Source: Cristatella mucedo (Eukaryota > Bryozoa > Phylactolaemata > Cristatellidae). From it: a DNA stretch of 60,000 bases. Each line of letters begins with the position of its first letter. Position 1 is the first letter of the stretch. The notes under the pieces were generated by a model. The model was not told the DNA's origin, did not search any database, and worked only from the letters and a program-made list of their open reading frames with translations. Below, in pieces: positions 11,430-47,568 of the stretch. The translations under genes and the position numbers were made by a program. The stretch is taken from positions 5,774,001 through 5,834,000 of the forward strand of contig WPIO01000009.1 of NCBI GenBank assembly GCA_009760855.2, written 5' to 3'.

Positions 11430-12730
11430 GCAGATTTAAGCTGTGACCGGGCTTCTACTCTTCTCGTTAACTGCCTCATCTCCCAAATTATCGGCTTTAA
11501 ATATCAAATCAAGAAAGACTTGTTCTCCCAAGGATTCGCCGGCCACCTTGTGGTTATCTGGGATACTAGCTGGCTTAATCCAGGATCTTAGTCTAATCTT
11601 TAGCGAGGCCCATGACTCTCTAGCTGTTTGATTAATGAAATATTATGTCAGACAAAACAAGTCGCCCCTTGAACGATTTCTTCAGAAGACCATCTACTTT
11701 TCCTGCGTTCCTGGCCAGGCTTCAAGGCAAAATTTCAAGAAAAAAATTATAAAATTGGTCCAACGTTCGAATATTTGTTTAGGGCAACTTTCCCGAGACA
11801 AGACTTAATATAAATAGGATTGGAAGTTCTGACGAGTTCCACATGAAAAAAGTTAAGGCAGGATTCAAGATAGATACCACTCCATTGAAATCCGTGTGGT
11901 ACTCAAGTCTCATCCACCAGACCAGTCACCTGTGGAGTGCCGCAAGGGTCCGTCCTCGGTACCTAGCTGTTCTTCATTTATACTCAACCTCTGGCTAAAG
12001 TGATTCAGGCTCATGGATCGGGTATCAATCAATGCTGACGATATATACTCAGCTATTTGTAGTTTAAACCATCGGAATCTGCTGCAGCGACTGATGAACT
12101 GGATGCACCTGCCTTGCAGATATTCGATCCTCGATATCGGCAAATTTCCTTTAACTAAACGACAATACAAAGCGAACTACTACTCAATGGACAGCCAAAT
12201 CGTGCCGCTGGATAAGTAATTTCACCCTTCTAATAGGCCATGAGACCGTCCCCATGTGATCAGAATTGAGGTGTTCTGTTTAGACAATTTCGTAAAATTT
12301 TAAAGTCACAGCTAGCCATTACGTCCAATCTCTTCCTAAGATTAGGGACAGTCTACCGTGGTTGCTAGCTAAAAACTAAACCAGCTCCCTTGTTCTTTGT
12401 AAGCTAGATCACTGCAACTCCATTTTGGCTGGGCTACCAAAAGAGCGACTGGGCCACTGCATCTGGCGATGAAGATGGTCAAAAAATCCCAGAGGTTCAG
12501 CCATGCATCTCATTTGCCGAGGATGCTGCAATGGCTCCCGCTTGATAGCCGCTTTCAGATTAAAGTTCTTACTCTGACCCATAAGGCATGCTATGGCTCG
12601 GCTCTTTCCTACCTAGCTGAGCTCTTGCACCAGTTTCAGCCTTGTCGTGCTCTCCATGGACAATACATTACTTTCTCACTCCTCCCCTTACGCACAATTG
12701 TCGACAGAAGTTTTTGCTCTGCGTATTCTA
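11430..12730 (+). mobile_element. Non-LTR retrotransposon, long degraded copy (LINE-B type end)
   Basis: Broken plus-strand reading frames give reverse-transcriptase landmarks in order: SSTRPVTCGVPQGSVLG near 11900, a decayed active-site region near 12030, then LDHCNSILAGLPKERLG near 12420 and WLPLDSRFQIKVLTLTHKA near 12530. Multiple stops make it a dead copy. Confidence 0.7.
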
Positions 12731-12759
12731 ATAATAATAATAATACATTTGATATAGCT

Positions 12760-13010
12760 GTGGTTTCCTTTAATTGATGACACTGCCCCTGATCGTTGTA
12801 CGAGTGGGCTGTGACACTCGATGTGGTATGCGGTCGGGACGTGCTACTGGTGATCGTTGTGACGACGGAGTCGCGGGGGGGGGGGGGCACTCGGGTGGGG
12901 TAGAGGGGCAGAGAGAGTCGTGCTTCGCCCTGCTCTGTGAGTGGTAAAATAAACTGGTGATGCTTGTCGGCTAGCGTTCTGTGCTGTTCGCGACGATAAC
13001 TCAAGCTAAA
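12760..13010. mobile_element. Unclassified 251-bp element U inserted in a LINE-A 3' end
   Basis: The flanking LINE-A (minus) 3' end reads continuously when this segment is removed, and ATAGCT is present on both sides (12754-12759 and 13011-13016), as expected of a target duplication. Part of the element recurs at 39285-39470. It contains a 13-base G run. Confidence 0.65.
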
Positions 13011-13410
13011 ATAGCTTCCTCAGAGAACTCAATCTCTTTCTAAGTACTTTAAATTTGATGCAAAGGAAGTACGATCGAATGATTCGTGGCAGCACGCTCA
13101 ATAACAACAAGCATAACCTAGTTAAAGGTGGCTAAAGGTGGTAGTTAAAGGTGAGCGGGATCAGCATGCAAATATGGTTAGAGGCAGCATGCAGTGTCAG
13201 CATGCATAGGCACATGAAAGGTCGAATCACAGGAATCCACTAAATGCTGGGATGAATAGATGCGTTTTCTTACTTACTTTCAAAGTGGTCGAGTCGATGT
13301 CGTGACGCAAGTCGGAAGTGAGTTTCCGGCTTTGGTAGCATACGAACTAAAGGCGTGGACTATAAAAGATTTGAGGTTCGTACGAGCTACAGGTGGAGTC
13401 TATAGCGCAC
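13011..13410 (-). mobile_element. LINE-A 3' end, interrupted by element U
   Basis: Reads CCTCAGAGAACTCAATCTCT, GCAAAGGAAG and onward in reverse orientation. Its outermost part with (AAT)n lies on the other side of U at 12730-12759. Confidence 0.7.
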
Positions 13411-13429
13411 TTACGAAATTCTTAAGCAT

Positions 13430-13505
13430 CGACGTCTACTCACAACGGCTACTGACTACGGCTACTTACTTCCTCGACTGCTCTCGTGACTGCAGTGCTT
13501 AAATG
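13430..13505 (+). mobile_element. LINE-B fragment
   Basis: The plus frame gives TATYFLDCSRDCSA, matching the LINE-B copies at 29100 and 53220. Confidence 0.5.
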
Positions 13506-13724
13506 AATTCAAATTTCGATGGGGCTCACGGACTGAAGTGCCTCCTCAAAAGAGAGAGAGGGATGCACGACAGCGATGCGAATCCATCTCAGAAGTCGAG
13601 GAGGGCAGACAATGTCTGCTAGATGTCTGGCTAATGGATCATTTTAGGAAGACATGTGCATCCTGAAATTTTGTTAAAGAGATGCATGCGATAAAGGGTA
13701 CGGAAAAGAGTAGAGCGTGATGCC

Positions 13725-14165
13725 AGGGGACAGTTGGTCCACGCATTTGTGACATCCCGTCTTGACTTCTGTAACTCACTGCTTGCTGGCCTATCGGCAT
13801 GTGCAATCAGGAGCTTACAGCTGTTGCAAAACTCTGCAGCTAGGCTTGTCTGTCGTGAGCATCGCAGTTGCCACATCACACCACATCTCGCCGACCTGCA
13901 CTGGCTACCAGTCAAGCAACGGATCGACTTCAAGGTTTTGTCGCTCACTTTTAGGTCACTTCATTCTTTGGCTCAAGCCTATCTCTCAGATCTACTCCCC
14001 CATCAGGCCAAGCATTGTACCAACCGCTTTTCGGAATCCAACAGTTTACCACTACCTCGTACAAACCTCAAATCCTTTGGAGACCGTGCATTTAGTTCGT
14101 ATACTAGCAAAGCCTGGAACTCACTCCCGACTTGCGTCACAACATACCCTGACTTACTGAAGTAC
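13725..14165 (+). mobile_element. LINE-A fragment
   Basis: The plus frame runs from [19 protein letters not shown] to [15 protein letters not shown], one of the better preserved coding pieces. The 3' UTR is absent. Confidence 0.8.
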
Positions 14166-14454
14166 TAAAGGACACATTTATAGCTCAAAAAATAAATGTC
14201 ATTTCAGAATGATTCGAAGATCACAGCCACTGTGACTGGACGACGATTCCATCAAAGGACAGACATTACTGTTGTGGAGTGCTGCTGCTTATTTCAGAAA
14301 GCCCTTATCTAGTAGGCTCCTAAAAGTGCAGGAGACCTTTCTTACTCATTTGTAGAGCAGAAATTCCACAAGATATAAAGCCTGTGAAAGTGCATATTTA
14401 ATTTCTTTGCTCAAACGAACGACTTTAGGTACAAAACCATCAAATGTGGCAACC

Positions 14455-14460
14455 TTTATT
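14455..14460 (-). promoter_or_regulatory. Candidate poly(A) signal of B4GALT copy A
   Basis: AATAAA on the minus strand, 79 nt after the copy A stop codon. Confidence 0.5.
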
Positions 14461-14538
14461 TTTTTAGCAGTGCATATCAAGCCATTGTAGTGTTATTCAC
14501 ATTTTATAAGACTAGTGAAGTGACTTCTGACGTTTAAA

Positions 14539-37941
<23,403 letters not shown>

Positions 37942-37999
37942 AGCTCCTACCTGTCGAATTACAATAACGCAGCTTAGTCAGCAGCCCTTGCAAGGCTAG

Positions 38000-39280
38000 T
38001 CATCTATCATTGGCAGCCATGCAGGGAGAGGAAAAACTTTCATTTGGTCATTTCGATGAAATAATTGCCAGAGATAGCGGACTACGACCACCAGTGGCAG
38101 CCAACTACAGCAAGACTCACGCTACACAACGAGCAATCAAACGATCAACGATCAATTACACAACGATCAATCAACGAAAACTAATCAAAGCATTTGAGAA
38201 CAACCTCGGAAGTTTTGGTGCTAATCTGAAATTCGGCTCCCTTTGAATCCTCCGATTGACTTCTTGTTGACTTTTCGCCCATAAAATGTACCATTAATGC
38301 TGGAATACATACTAAACCTAGCTTAAAATTCCCTAGTTGATATTCTTATCGGTGGCATGCTAACGAGAATAACTCTTACAGCGGCATCACCGTCACCTGC
38401 GCAGATTCAAAGCTAGGTTTTAAATCTCACTGGAGTATCCCTAATGATTGCAACAGGCAATATCAAGTAAAAAACGCTTGTTTTTGGCATAAAGGTGGTT
38501 GCCCGGCGTACAACGGCTGTCGGCCGTCAGCCCATACGCAGCGCAAGCGATACACGGCGCACCCAAACTGCCGTCACCGCTGCAAACGCCGGGGTACGGC
38601 ATGACTGCAAACAAGGTATATGAGATGCTGCTTTCTAGAATTTTTTTAGACAACTCTCGAGTCTTCTTGTACGTGGTTGGCTTACCGCGAACGTGCAGAA
38701 ACACTTCTACGGAGTAAGCAATCCTCAGGTCGAGGTTTCGTCGCCTGCTCCGATCGGACAAGCCACCCGTTCTCTTACTTCTCCGTTGAGGCAAACATGT
38801 CAAAAGTAACAGAAATGGTTAAAAGTATTAGTGATATAACACATAATCCGGAATTTTAATGCATACATTTTTTGAGCAAAACTAGAGTCCTCCCTGTGTC
38901 GCCGCCCCATATCTGTGAAATAAACAGTCATTGTGGCGGTACACTGTCTGAACTTGAAGCTGTAATGCCGTGGACGCCGCCGCTGCGCTCGTTAGGAGAT
39001 TGGGAGCGAGATGGAGGAGAGGGGGAAAAGGATAGAGTGCTAGAGAATTGCTACACTATTTCAAAGATTTGCGTGTATTCGGAAGCTTTAGTGTCTCGCC
39101 GAAAACTGGCAGCTTCGAGCCTCGGTTAATTTCTGCTGGGGTCTTAACCGAGTGCATGCCGAGAACTAGCTGATCAATAAACGGTTGCCATACGTTTTGC
39201 ACGAAGCCTGCTTGTTTGGAAAGATGATTCTTCTGCGTTGGTTATGCAGATTGCGAAGCGCACTTGGCTGCCGAGTCCGC
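38000..39280. other. Region upstream of B4GALT copy A
   Basis: Holds short reiterations of ACGATCAA near 38140-38180 and no assignable gene. The copy A promoter must lie here or within exon 1, but no core element is evident. Confidence 0.4.
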
Positions 39281-39284
39281 CCGT

Positions 39285-39470
39285 ACTGCCCGTCGTTTAA
39301 TTGCCGTCGCGAGCAGCAGCGAAGCAAGTCCGCCGACGACCGACGAGGCCAGTTTACTCTACCACGCACGGAGCTAAGGGAAAAGCACAGCTCGCTTCGT
39401 CCCTCTCGCACTCTCTTCCTACCTACCTTCCTGCAACTTCCCCGCGCCGCATCGACCCATTAGCGGCGTT
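39285..39470 (+). repeat. Element U, second copy (partial)
   Basis: CGTCGCGAGCAGCAGCGAAG, CAGTTTACTCTACCACGCAC and GCACAGCTCGCTTCGTCCCT align with the reverse complement of 12880-13000. The region is GC-rich. Confidence 0.55.
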
Positions 39471-39939
39471 GCCCGCCGGAATACCATTACCCCTTGAATA
39501 CCGTTGGATGGAGCAAGGACGAGTAACGCGCGAGGCCACGGCGCCGCAATGGCGCTGATCATGCACATCAACCAAGGAGCGGCGCTGCATGCTCGAGGGC
39601 TCGGTGAATCGCCGTAATCCGCTCGAATTAAGATAAAAATTGACCGAAAATCGGCGGCGATGTGCTTAAATTTCGATTGCATAGTGTTGTACACCGACGG
39701 TTTTACGTACACGTAAAGTTGCGTGCCATTGTGCTCACGCATTCTCGTGCAAACGGGCCGCTAAGACACGGACAACCTTCTTTTTCATCCATCTTTTTCT
39801 TACCGCTCTCGGAACTGAAGGTTCCTTCGCGCTAACGCCGCGCTCGCCAAGCCATGCGAGAAAAGGGAACAGGTCAGAGTAGCTACGAGGTCGAGGTCAG
39901 AGTAGCTACGACCTCGCGAGCGAGCACTGGCGGCCCCTT

Positions 39940-40085
39940 GCGCCTTGGCGCGAGCGTGAGGTGCTCACTAGTCACGACCCAGGTCGTCGCAGGCTCGAGT
40001 CCTGCAGCAGACGAGTCTTTATTGCCCACTGCAAGCGGTGGGCGAGATTAGTGCAGCGGCCGAGGCTCCGCTGCTTAAATGAGTC
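39940..40085 (+). mobile_element. SINE-1
   Basis: GAGGTGCTCACTAGTCACGACC, the B-box-like GGCTCGAGTCCTGCAGCAG, TTTATTGCCCACTGCAAGCG. Confidence 0.75.
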
Positions 40086-40109
40086 CATCGAATAACCCTA
40101 TCTTTAGTT

Positions 40110-40170
40110 GCTTGTTTTTGCTTGCGAGCACCTTAACCACTGGACCAAACCAGCGCGGCGTAGAGCAAAG
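40110..40170 (-). mobile_element. SINE-2 tRNA-like head
   Basis: The minus strand reads TGGTCCAGTGGTTAAGGTGC, a good tRNA A-box. It matches the head of the element at 52860-53030. Confidence 0.5.
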
Positions 40171-42049
40171 TATACAGGTTCTATTTAACGGTTGTAATCA
40201 AATTTTGTGGGAGATGCGTACAAAGCTACTGTGGGCTGGGCTTTTAGTTTACGCTGATCCCTTTAGTGTAACGGCAGCTACACCGGCGCAAACGACTGTC
40301 TCTGTCAAAGCGAAACACACCGATGCAATCTAGAACGTAAAATTCAGTATAAACTGAAGAGTCGCACAATATTTTATATGCTCCGTCCAGTAAATAAGTG
40401 AAACCTCGGCGCTCTTACCCCGAACGGGAATGCGGTATATAAATCGTAATTTTGTGAATTTGCCATTTGTCTTGGCTTGCAAGTGCGTGACTTCACTCTC
40501 TAATATGCATCTTAATTGAGTAATCGCATTACAATTCGTATACGGATTGCCGTGAGAGCAAATACCGGGTCGGTTTCTACTTAGAATAGCTTGCCCCAGT
40601 AGCAGGTCTCCGTACATGGGCAGAATCTGCTGGAGAAGGTGTTCAATCCAGCTATTTTCCAAGACGACGACAGATGGAATTTCTATTGGCGCATTTTGGT
40701 AGCACCTTCCTTGTCTTCTTACTTCTTAATGCGCTGCAGAACTTGCTAGATCAACCAAGGCGACTGTTGTATTTGTCTTACGTCAAGGAGCAGCAGGAAT
40801 GGCTTCACTGAATGCAAAATTACGCTTCTAAAGATCTAGAGATAACTAAAGGCTACCAGTCAATTAGCCTCCAGGTTTACTAAAAGTAAAGTTAAGTGAC
40901 ACGTGTTGCTGCTCAAAATTCTTTCAGCAAAGAGACAGATCGGCTAGCCAGCCTGCTGGCAAGGCTGAGCATTGCAATACCGCGCCGCAAAGCGAGACGC
41001 CCGGCAGGCTATAGAAGAAGCGAGGGCCGCTTAAGCACGACCTGCGGCTGCAACTCGTCGTTTAAGGACGGACGGCTTAATTATCAAGCCGAGGTTGCTG
41101 TTGGACTGCTAGCGACAGAGCCGGCAGCTAGATATCCGGCTACCTTCCTGATTGGAGGAAAGCCAGCAAACGTCCCTTCAGCAGGTGTTGCTTAAGGGCC
41201 AGCAGCATGAAACGATACCGAAGTAAAAAACAAGTGGTCGAAAGCGAACACAACGAAAGGACAGCATCAACATTAGTATAGACAGTTAGTATAGACAGTA
41301 TTCGAGAGGAATCTGCTCGGTTCGGCCCAGGGAATCGCCAAGCACCAGCTCATATTAGGAACTGTTAGAGAAATTGACCATCACATAAAGGGTCGCTCTC
41401 AGTAACGCCGTGCCAGATGTGAGTTATATGCCATATGCCTTGCCAAACTCTACCCACAACGCTGAATCGATAATACAAAATTTCAAGCTTCGACGAAAAA
41501 CAAGCTAGGAAGCAAGTTTGAATGCTGGATGCATTTCGGGCGCTTTTTTAAGCATGGAGAACACATCGGTACGCACAAGGTAGCAGAATGGCTGAAGTGG
41601 CAGCTTCCGATTGTTTGCAGCTCTGCTTCGGACAGCAACAAAGCTTTTGTCACCGAGCCAAACCGGGACCTGCTTGCCGTTTGTCATCCTTTGTCAGGGA
41701 GAATTTCCTACATTCTGGGCCATCATAGGGCCAACAATTGCTCGAGTGCCAGGGAGCAGCAGCCTCGTGTGTCAAATAAAAGCAGCAGCACACAAATTAC
41801 AGCGATGTCATAATATCCTGACAGGGCTTTAAGTTTCGCCCTGTTCAGGAGGACGCAGTTACTCACACAGCTGGAGCACGATATGCTGCTTTATGTAAAT
41901 AAACGCACTGAGCTTAACAACTGGTACCGAGTTCAACAATCGGCGACATCCTGACTTTATTCTAAACATAAGTAGCAACCTACCGTGTGGCCGACGGAGC
42001 AGCTCCAGCAGTACAGGAAGCCCCCTAATTAACGAACTCGATCGCCCTG

Positions 42050-42561
42050 AAACAACTGCCGTTCTCGAAGGGAGATCCTGCACTCTGGTTCGTCCAGCTA
42101 GAGGCCCAGTTCACCTCGCTCAGAATCACCAAGGAACTAACCAAGTATCGTTATCTGCCGGGATCCTTGGACGACGTCTCTGTCGTTGAAGACCGCAATA
42201 TCTTGCTAAGACTCGGAAGTAACACCCTAACTCCGGACGCAAAGCCCTATTCTGAGCTAAAAGCTTTCCGAACTTTGCTCTTGGACAGCCGCCGGCTCGA
42301 GTTGCTACTGACTGGCGAGCAACCGGGAGACCGTGAGCCCAGCCGATTGCTCCGAGCCATGACCGCGTTGTTGGGGGGGGGGGGAGGCAGACACTTTTGA
42401 CCAGCCCCCTACTTTGCTGCTTTTTCATGCCACGACTCCCAGAGAGGGTCCACCTGGTGCTAGCTGTTTCTCCGGTACAGTCCTTGCATGAGCTTACTGA
42501 GCTCGCCAATCGCATAGTCGGTGAATGCCAGCCAACAACAGCGGTTGATTCAACAACCTAA
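42050..42561 (+). pseudogene. LTR-retrotransposon (Gypsy-like) gag remnant
   Basis: A plus frame from 42074 to a stop at 42400 carries the widespread gag-like opening WFVQLEAQF and a later GDREPSRLLRAM segment. A 12-base G run at 42373-42384 shifts the frame. A second frame from about 42430 to 42561 contains RLPERVHLVLA and HELTELANRI, the typical continuation. No protease or reverse transcriptase follows and no LTR pair was recognised, so this is a truncated, broken copy. Confidence 0.75.
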
Positions 42562-42979
42562 AAGCATGAGAACGACGCTCGCCGGCACCCTCGAAGCAGA
42601 AATATCGCCACTCTGGGCAAGAGGTTCGACGCCCTACAGCCATCAACATGCCCACCAAGAAAATATATCAAACTGACAAAAGTTTATATAATGGTGAGCA
42701 GGTGGCTTCAAGTTCACCAAACAGTATTTGCCTATTACTGGTGTGAGTATCAAGCAGCTAGAGGAGGTCAAGCTCAGACAGTTTATAAGACTCCTGCATG
42801 CACCTCTCCCGTATCCCACTCAATTTTCTAGAGTAGAAGTATTCAAAAAATATTCGTGTACAGCAACTCATGACCGATAGATGCCAGGCACATTCCAAAT
42901 AACCGATAAATACATTAGACGGACTACGGTGTGGTTACAATAAGCTCAGATCAAGATTTCAAGGAAGACCAAAAAGCCA

Positions 42980-42985
42980 TTTAAT
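42980..42985 (-). promoter_or_regulatory. Candidate poly(A) signal of B4GALT copy B (ATTAAA)
   Basis: The minus strand reads ATTAAA about 91 nt past the stop. I see no canonical AATAAA nearer. Confidence 0.3.
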
Positions 42986-43075
42986 AGGCAGCGAGTTGGT
43001 GCTGAGATTGTGACTGGAGTGTTATGAAGATGCAAAAAAGCCAAAAAACAAAATGTTGGATGCATTGAAAATCAT

Positions 43076-43235
43076 CTACACGACGCCTTGGTGCAATCTG
43101 AACACGTCGGCTTGATTTATGTCCACACTTATCCAAGTGAACAATTTGCACAGCTTCCTGTCCGTGGCTGCATACTGAAGTGAGCTCAAGCCGTCAAACT
43201 CGAGCCGATCGTGGCTGCGCTGTAAAAGTCGATAC
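43076..43235 (-). CDS. B4GALT: B4GALT copy B exon 6 and stop
   Basis: The acceptor is cttttgtag. It encodes YRLLQRSHDRLEFDGLSSL and LFTWISVDI, then a 14-residue tail and TAG. Confidence 0.9.
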
Positions 43236-46200
43236 CTACAAAAGGAAGAAGCCCATACACGGAGCATCTTAAGCGCACGAGACAACGTGGATCGTGCAGC
43301 AACACAACAGTGCAAGCTATGCGCAAACACAATGCAACGCTCAATTCACGTCATGGCTTACGTGAAAGAACTACGACGAAATATAGAGACGATCGCGACT
43401 GCCAGAGAGTTCTGCCACTGGCAGCAGAGGCGATGTTGCCAATTTTACTTAATGCATGCCGACGTGGATTTATTTACCCTGTATCAGTCGAAGCATAAAT
43501 TCTACACCCTATTTTACCATCCGCTATGCATGCATGATCTCCCCAAAGACGTTTTCATTTCATAAGGGTAATATTAATAATAATAATAATAATCCATTTG
43601 ATATAGCCCCCTCAGAGAACTTATCTCTTTCTAGGCAGTTTATATTTGCTGCAAAGGAAGCACATTCGTCAGTTAGAGACTCATCAAAGGTCAATTAATT
43701 AAAGCATTTGAGAAAGTTATATCCTGTGTTCAGGGCTGCCTGTACCACATGACGTCTAGGAGCACAATCAGGCTTGCCTTCGTCATGCCCACACATGATC
43801 TCCCCAAGAACAGCTGTAAAACAGCTTGATCGAGTACTGACAGATGCAGACCATCGTTACAAGTTATGATGCACCTAGTGCCACTAAGTACTTCACACGA
43901 TCCTTACTGCAGTGAGACGTTGGCGATGACTTTTCTCTGGCAAAGACAGCAGACAGTCAACGGGATAACTAAATCTGCCGCAGAGCTGCAGAGCCCGGTG
44001 CTCTGCCGAAGCATGTAATAGCACATTGTCAATCCTCATTAATCAGACGCAGCATGACGCCTGCCTTGCCCATACTACACGCCTGGCGAAATATGAAGGC
44101 AGCACAGGGATCTCGGTCTCGGCGATTTTTCAGTTGGGCCATATGTCTCCACCTTGGAATTCCACACTCAGGTGTTGCAGGCCTCTTTGCTGGGGGTTGT
44201 GCCACCGCGCGATGTGCCTGCCAGCCACTCGGCAGCCATTTATACCTGCCCTGCATTGGCAAGGTCACGACGCAAAAAAGAATGAAGCTCAATTTGCAGC
44301 CCCTAAATTACACTCACAACGATCGTTGTGGATAATCTTTTCGGGACGAATATAATAATAGACTTGCAGTATAGCAACCTCAAAGAACTGAATCTCTCTC
44401 AAGGCACTTTGCAGATGCTGAAAAGAAAGGATTACCAAATGTTTGGTGGTAACATCCGCAAGCACCAGGCATAATGTAAGCAGGTACATGCACACGAAGG
44501 ACGAATGACAGAAGACCCATATAACACTGTAATAAACATGCGCTCCATGGACGAGGCAGGCAAGCTGCAGGCAGCGTCCGATGATGGATGACGCTCGGCA
44601 TGGTGCTACAGCGCGGTGTAGTGCAACTGCAGGGTTTCACCTCTGTGGCAGATTTAGTAAGCCCGTTGGACGGCAGCTATTCTTGCAAGAAAAAGTTTGC
44701 ATCAGGACCACTTGGCCTATATTATATTATTATTATTATTATTATGTGTGTGTATTAGTGTGTTTTGCGGAACTGGGTGTGACATCGTTTGTAAGATGTT
44801 GGGTGCACAGGGCTGCCTTGCATGCGCATGTGAGTGCAGCCTTGCGTTCCGAGTTGAATGAAATTTGCCAGGGGGTTCACACCTGCAAGAATGTGCAGCC
44901 ACAGCGCTGGCAGTGGTTGGCTGCCCAATGATCAAATGGGCTGGTATCACGGCGACACCACAGTCATTCCCATCGAGAGACTTGCCGTGTGCGTACTACG
45001 GACCTTCGGGGGGGGGGGTTGTGTGTGGTGCTACACTGGTGCTATTGCAGATGCACGAACAGATGACTGGGCAGAAGGCACTAGCTCATAACCCAACTGC
45101 TTTTATTATAACAAGACATGCATACTGACCCTGGAAAATAAAAATAGCCACGAATCTCCCCCAAGTCTTAACCAGGTGGTAAGGTACTTGCACTTCACGA
45201 CCGAGGTCATGGATTCGAGTCCTGAAGCTGGCTAGCAATCCTTAATTCCCGCTGCAAGCTGGAATGACAGCCTCAAAGGCTATTCTACAGCTATAATAAT
45301 AATATTAGGCCAAACAGCCTAAACGGCTATCACCACAGCTTGCAGTTAACGATAAACGATCGCCCACTGTAGGATTAGAACCCACGATCTGGGTCGTGAA
45401 GAGCGAGCACCTTACCTCTACGGCTACCACGACCTTAGCTACTGTATATAAATAAGTCTGTTTTATGTCACTAGCTTCCTCGATAATTATACCTTCTATT
45501 ATGACATCGCGGCTCTCGCACTAGCAATGACAGGTGGTGACAGGACGAACAACCAGGACTCACCTCTGCGGATTGACCTCATTGCCCACATCGGCATCGT
45601 GTCGCAGCATCCGGTATCGTGCTACACTGGGCTTGTAGCGAGTCACCTGATAGCCCTTGGTGAGCAACCTAGAAAGACCAGCAGCTGTCTAAGCAAGCCC
45701 TTGAACTCACTCTTGATCGATGTCACGACATCCCCTGACTTGACGATATTTAAAAAGAATTTAAAACGCATATACTGATCACAGCATTTCATTTAGGAGG
45801 TCCATGTGATTCGTCGTTTGTATGCTTACGAGTGCTGAAACAGTTAATGCTGCCACTAACCATATTTTAATGCTTGAAACTGTGCATGTCACCTCTAACC
45901 ATGTTATGCTTGTTGACAATGAGCATGCTACCACTAACCTTTCGATAATGCTTCCTCTACAGCATACGTAAAGTGCCCAGAAAGAGAATTGTTCTCTGAG
46001 GGTGCTACACAAACATATAATTATTCTCATTATTTTAGTCGAGCCACAAGCTTGGGGTGTCCTACGAGTTGCATTTCTGTTAAGTTTAAGGAGATTTGCC
46101 GACTTTCTGGCGAAAAATGTTTGCGACGCAAGCATTCAGTTTCTCAGTTGCTGCAGCAGATTCCGACGGTTTAAATGACAAATACAGCTAAATATCGTTA

Positions 46201-47498
46201 GCGTACAAGCGATAGCCTACCCATGGGCCCGAATCACTTTTCCCAGAGGTTCAGTACAACTGGAGAACAGCAAAGGACCAAGGACGAACCCTTGAGAAAC
46301 TCCACAGGTGACTGGTCTGGTGGATGAGACCTGACCCCCACACGACATGTACCGAACACGATCGGACATGTACGATTTGAACCACACCCATGCCTCATCT
46401 GCCAGACCGATCGCTGTTCTCAATCGTTTAAGTAGGACATCAGGATCAATGCTGTCAAACTCGACTGATGGGTCGAACTGGAACAGGGTAGTAACATTAC
46501 CACCATGCTTGCTTTTAGGATGTCTATAGTCACGTGGAGTAGAGAAGTTCCAGTGGAGAGGGGTAGCTTGAAATCAGTCTTGAGTTTTTCTGACAGCTTA
46601 TTCCTTTCAATGTGTGATATAAGCTGCTTAGCGAAAATCTTTTCAAGAAAGTTTGACACAAAAAGGAAGAAGGAAAACTAGGAGATAGTTTACAAGGACC
46701 TCTGAATCTACTCCAGGCTTTTAAGTATCGGTCTAACGATGGCCGATTTGAAGGACTTGGGTACGACCCTGTTTTCCAGAGAAGCATGACAAATCTCAGT
46801 TAAGGCTGGACTAAATTTGTCTGCCAGTGAAGACCACAGAGGCAATGGTATAGGGTCTTCAGGAGATGAGCTCTTGTTACTATACTTTACAAATGCATTC
46901 TTAGGACCACGGCAACTACCGGGTTACATATCTTGCCTCGCCAAAAATATGTTTACGTCAAAAGGACACGGCCACGAGGAAAGTTCTTGTGCATTTTTTC
47001 GAGCTATGCTGGTAGCTTAGATGCCGGTTTCAAAGTTTTCCTATTCATTTCAAGTTCAACTTTATTTAAAATGATGTCCTCCTTTGTACAGCTACGGTTG
47101 GTAATACACACTTCCTATGGCTCATTGGCCCAACGAGCCATCAGAAATGCAGGAGACAGCTACTCAGATACCGCTACTAACAGTCAACACCCTCAATAAT
47201 AATAATAATAATAATACGTTTGATTTAGCGCATTCAGAGAACTCATTATTGATATAGCACTTTCAGTGAACTCAATCTCTTTCTAGGCACTTTACAGTTG
47301 CTGCAAAGGAAGCAGGTACAAAGAAGCCAGCCTGAGGGCCTCTCTTGGATGATCATGCACTTGGCCTCGCTGCTGCTACTGCTGCTCCATTAAAGAATGC
47401 GGAGTGCAGCATTACAGGCAAACACAAATAATGCACGACGCGACAGGCAAGGTAAATGCAAACAACAGCTCGTCATGTCTGGCATCAAACTCGTACAA

Positions 47499-47568
<70 letters not shown>

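Noticed and set aside
38441-39742. Divergent gene upstream of copy A
   Set aside because: Frames of 80-120 codons overlap on both strands in GC-rich repeat U; none has a domain or consistent exon partner.
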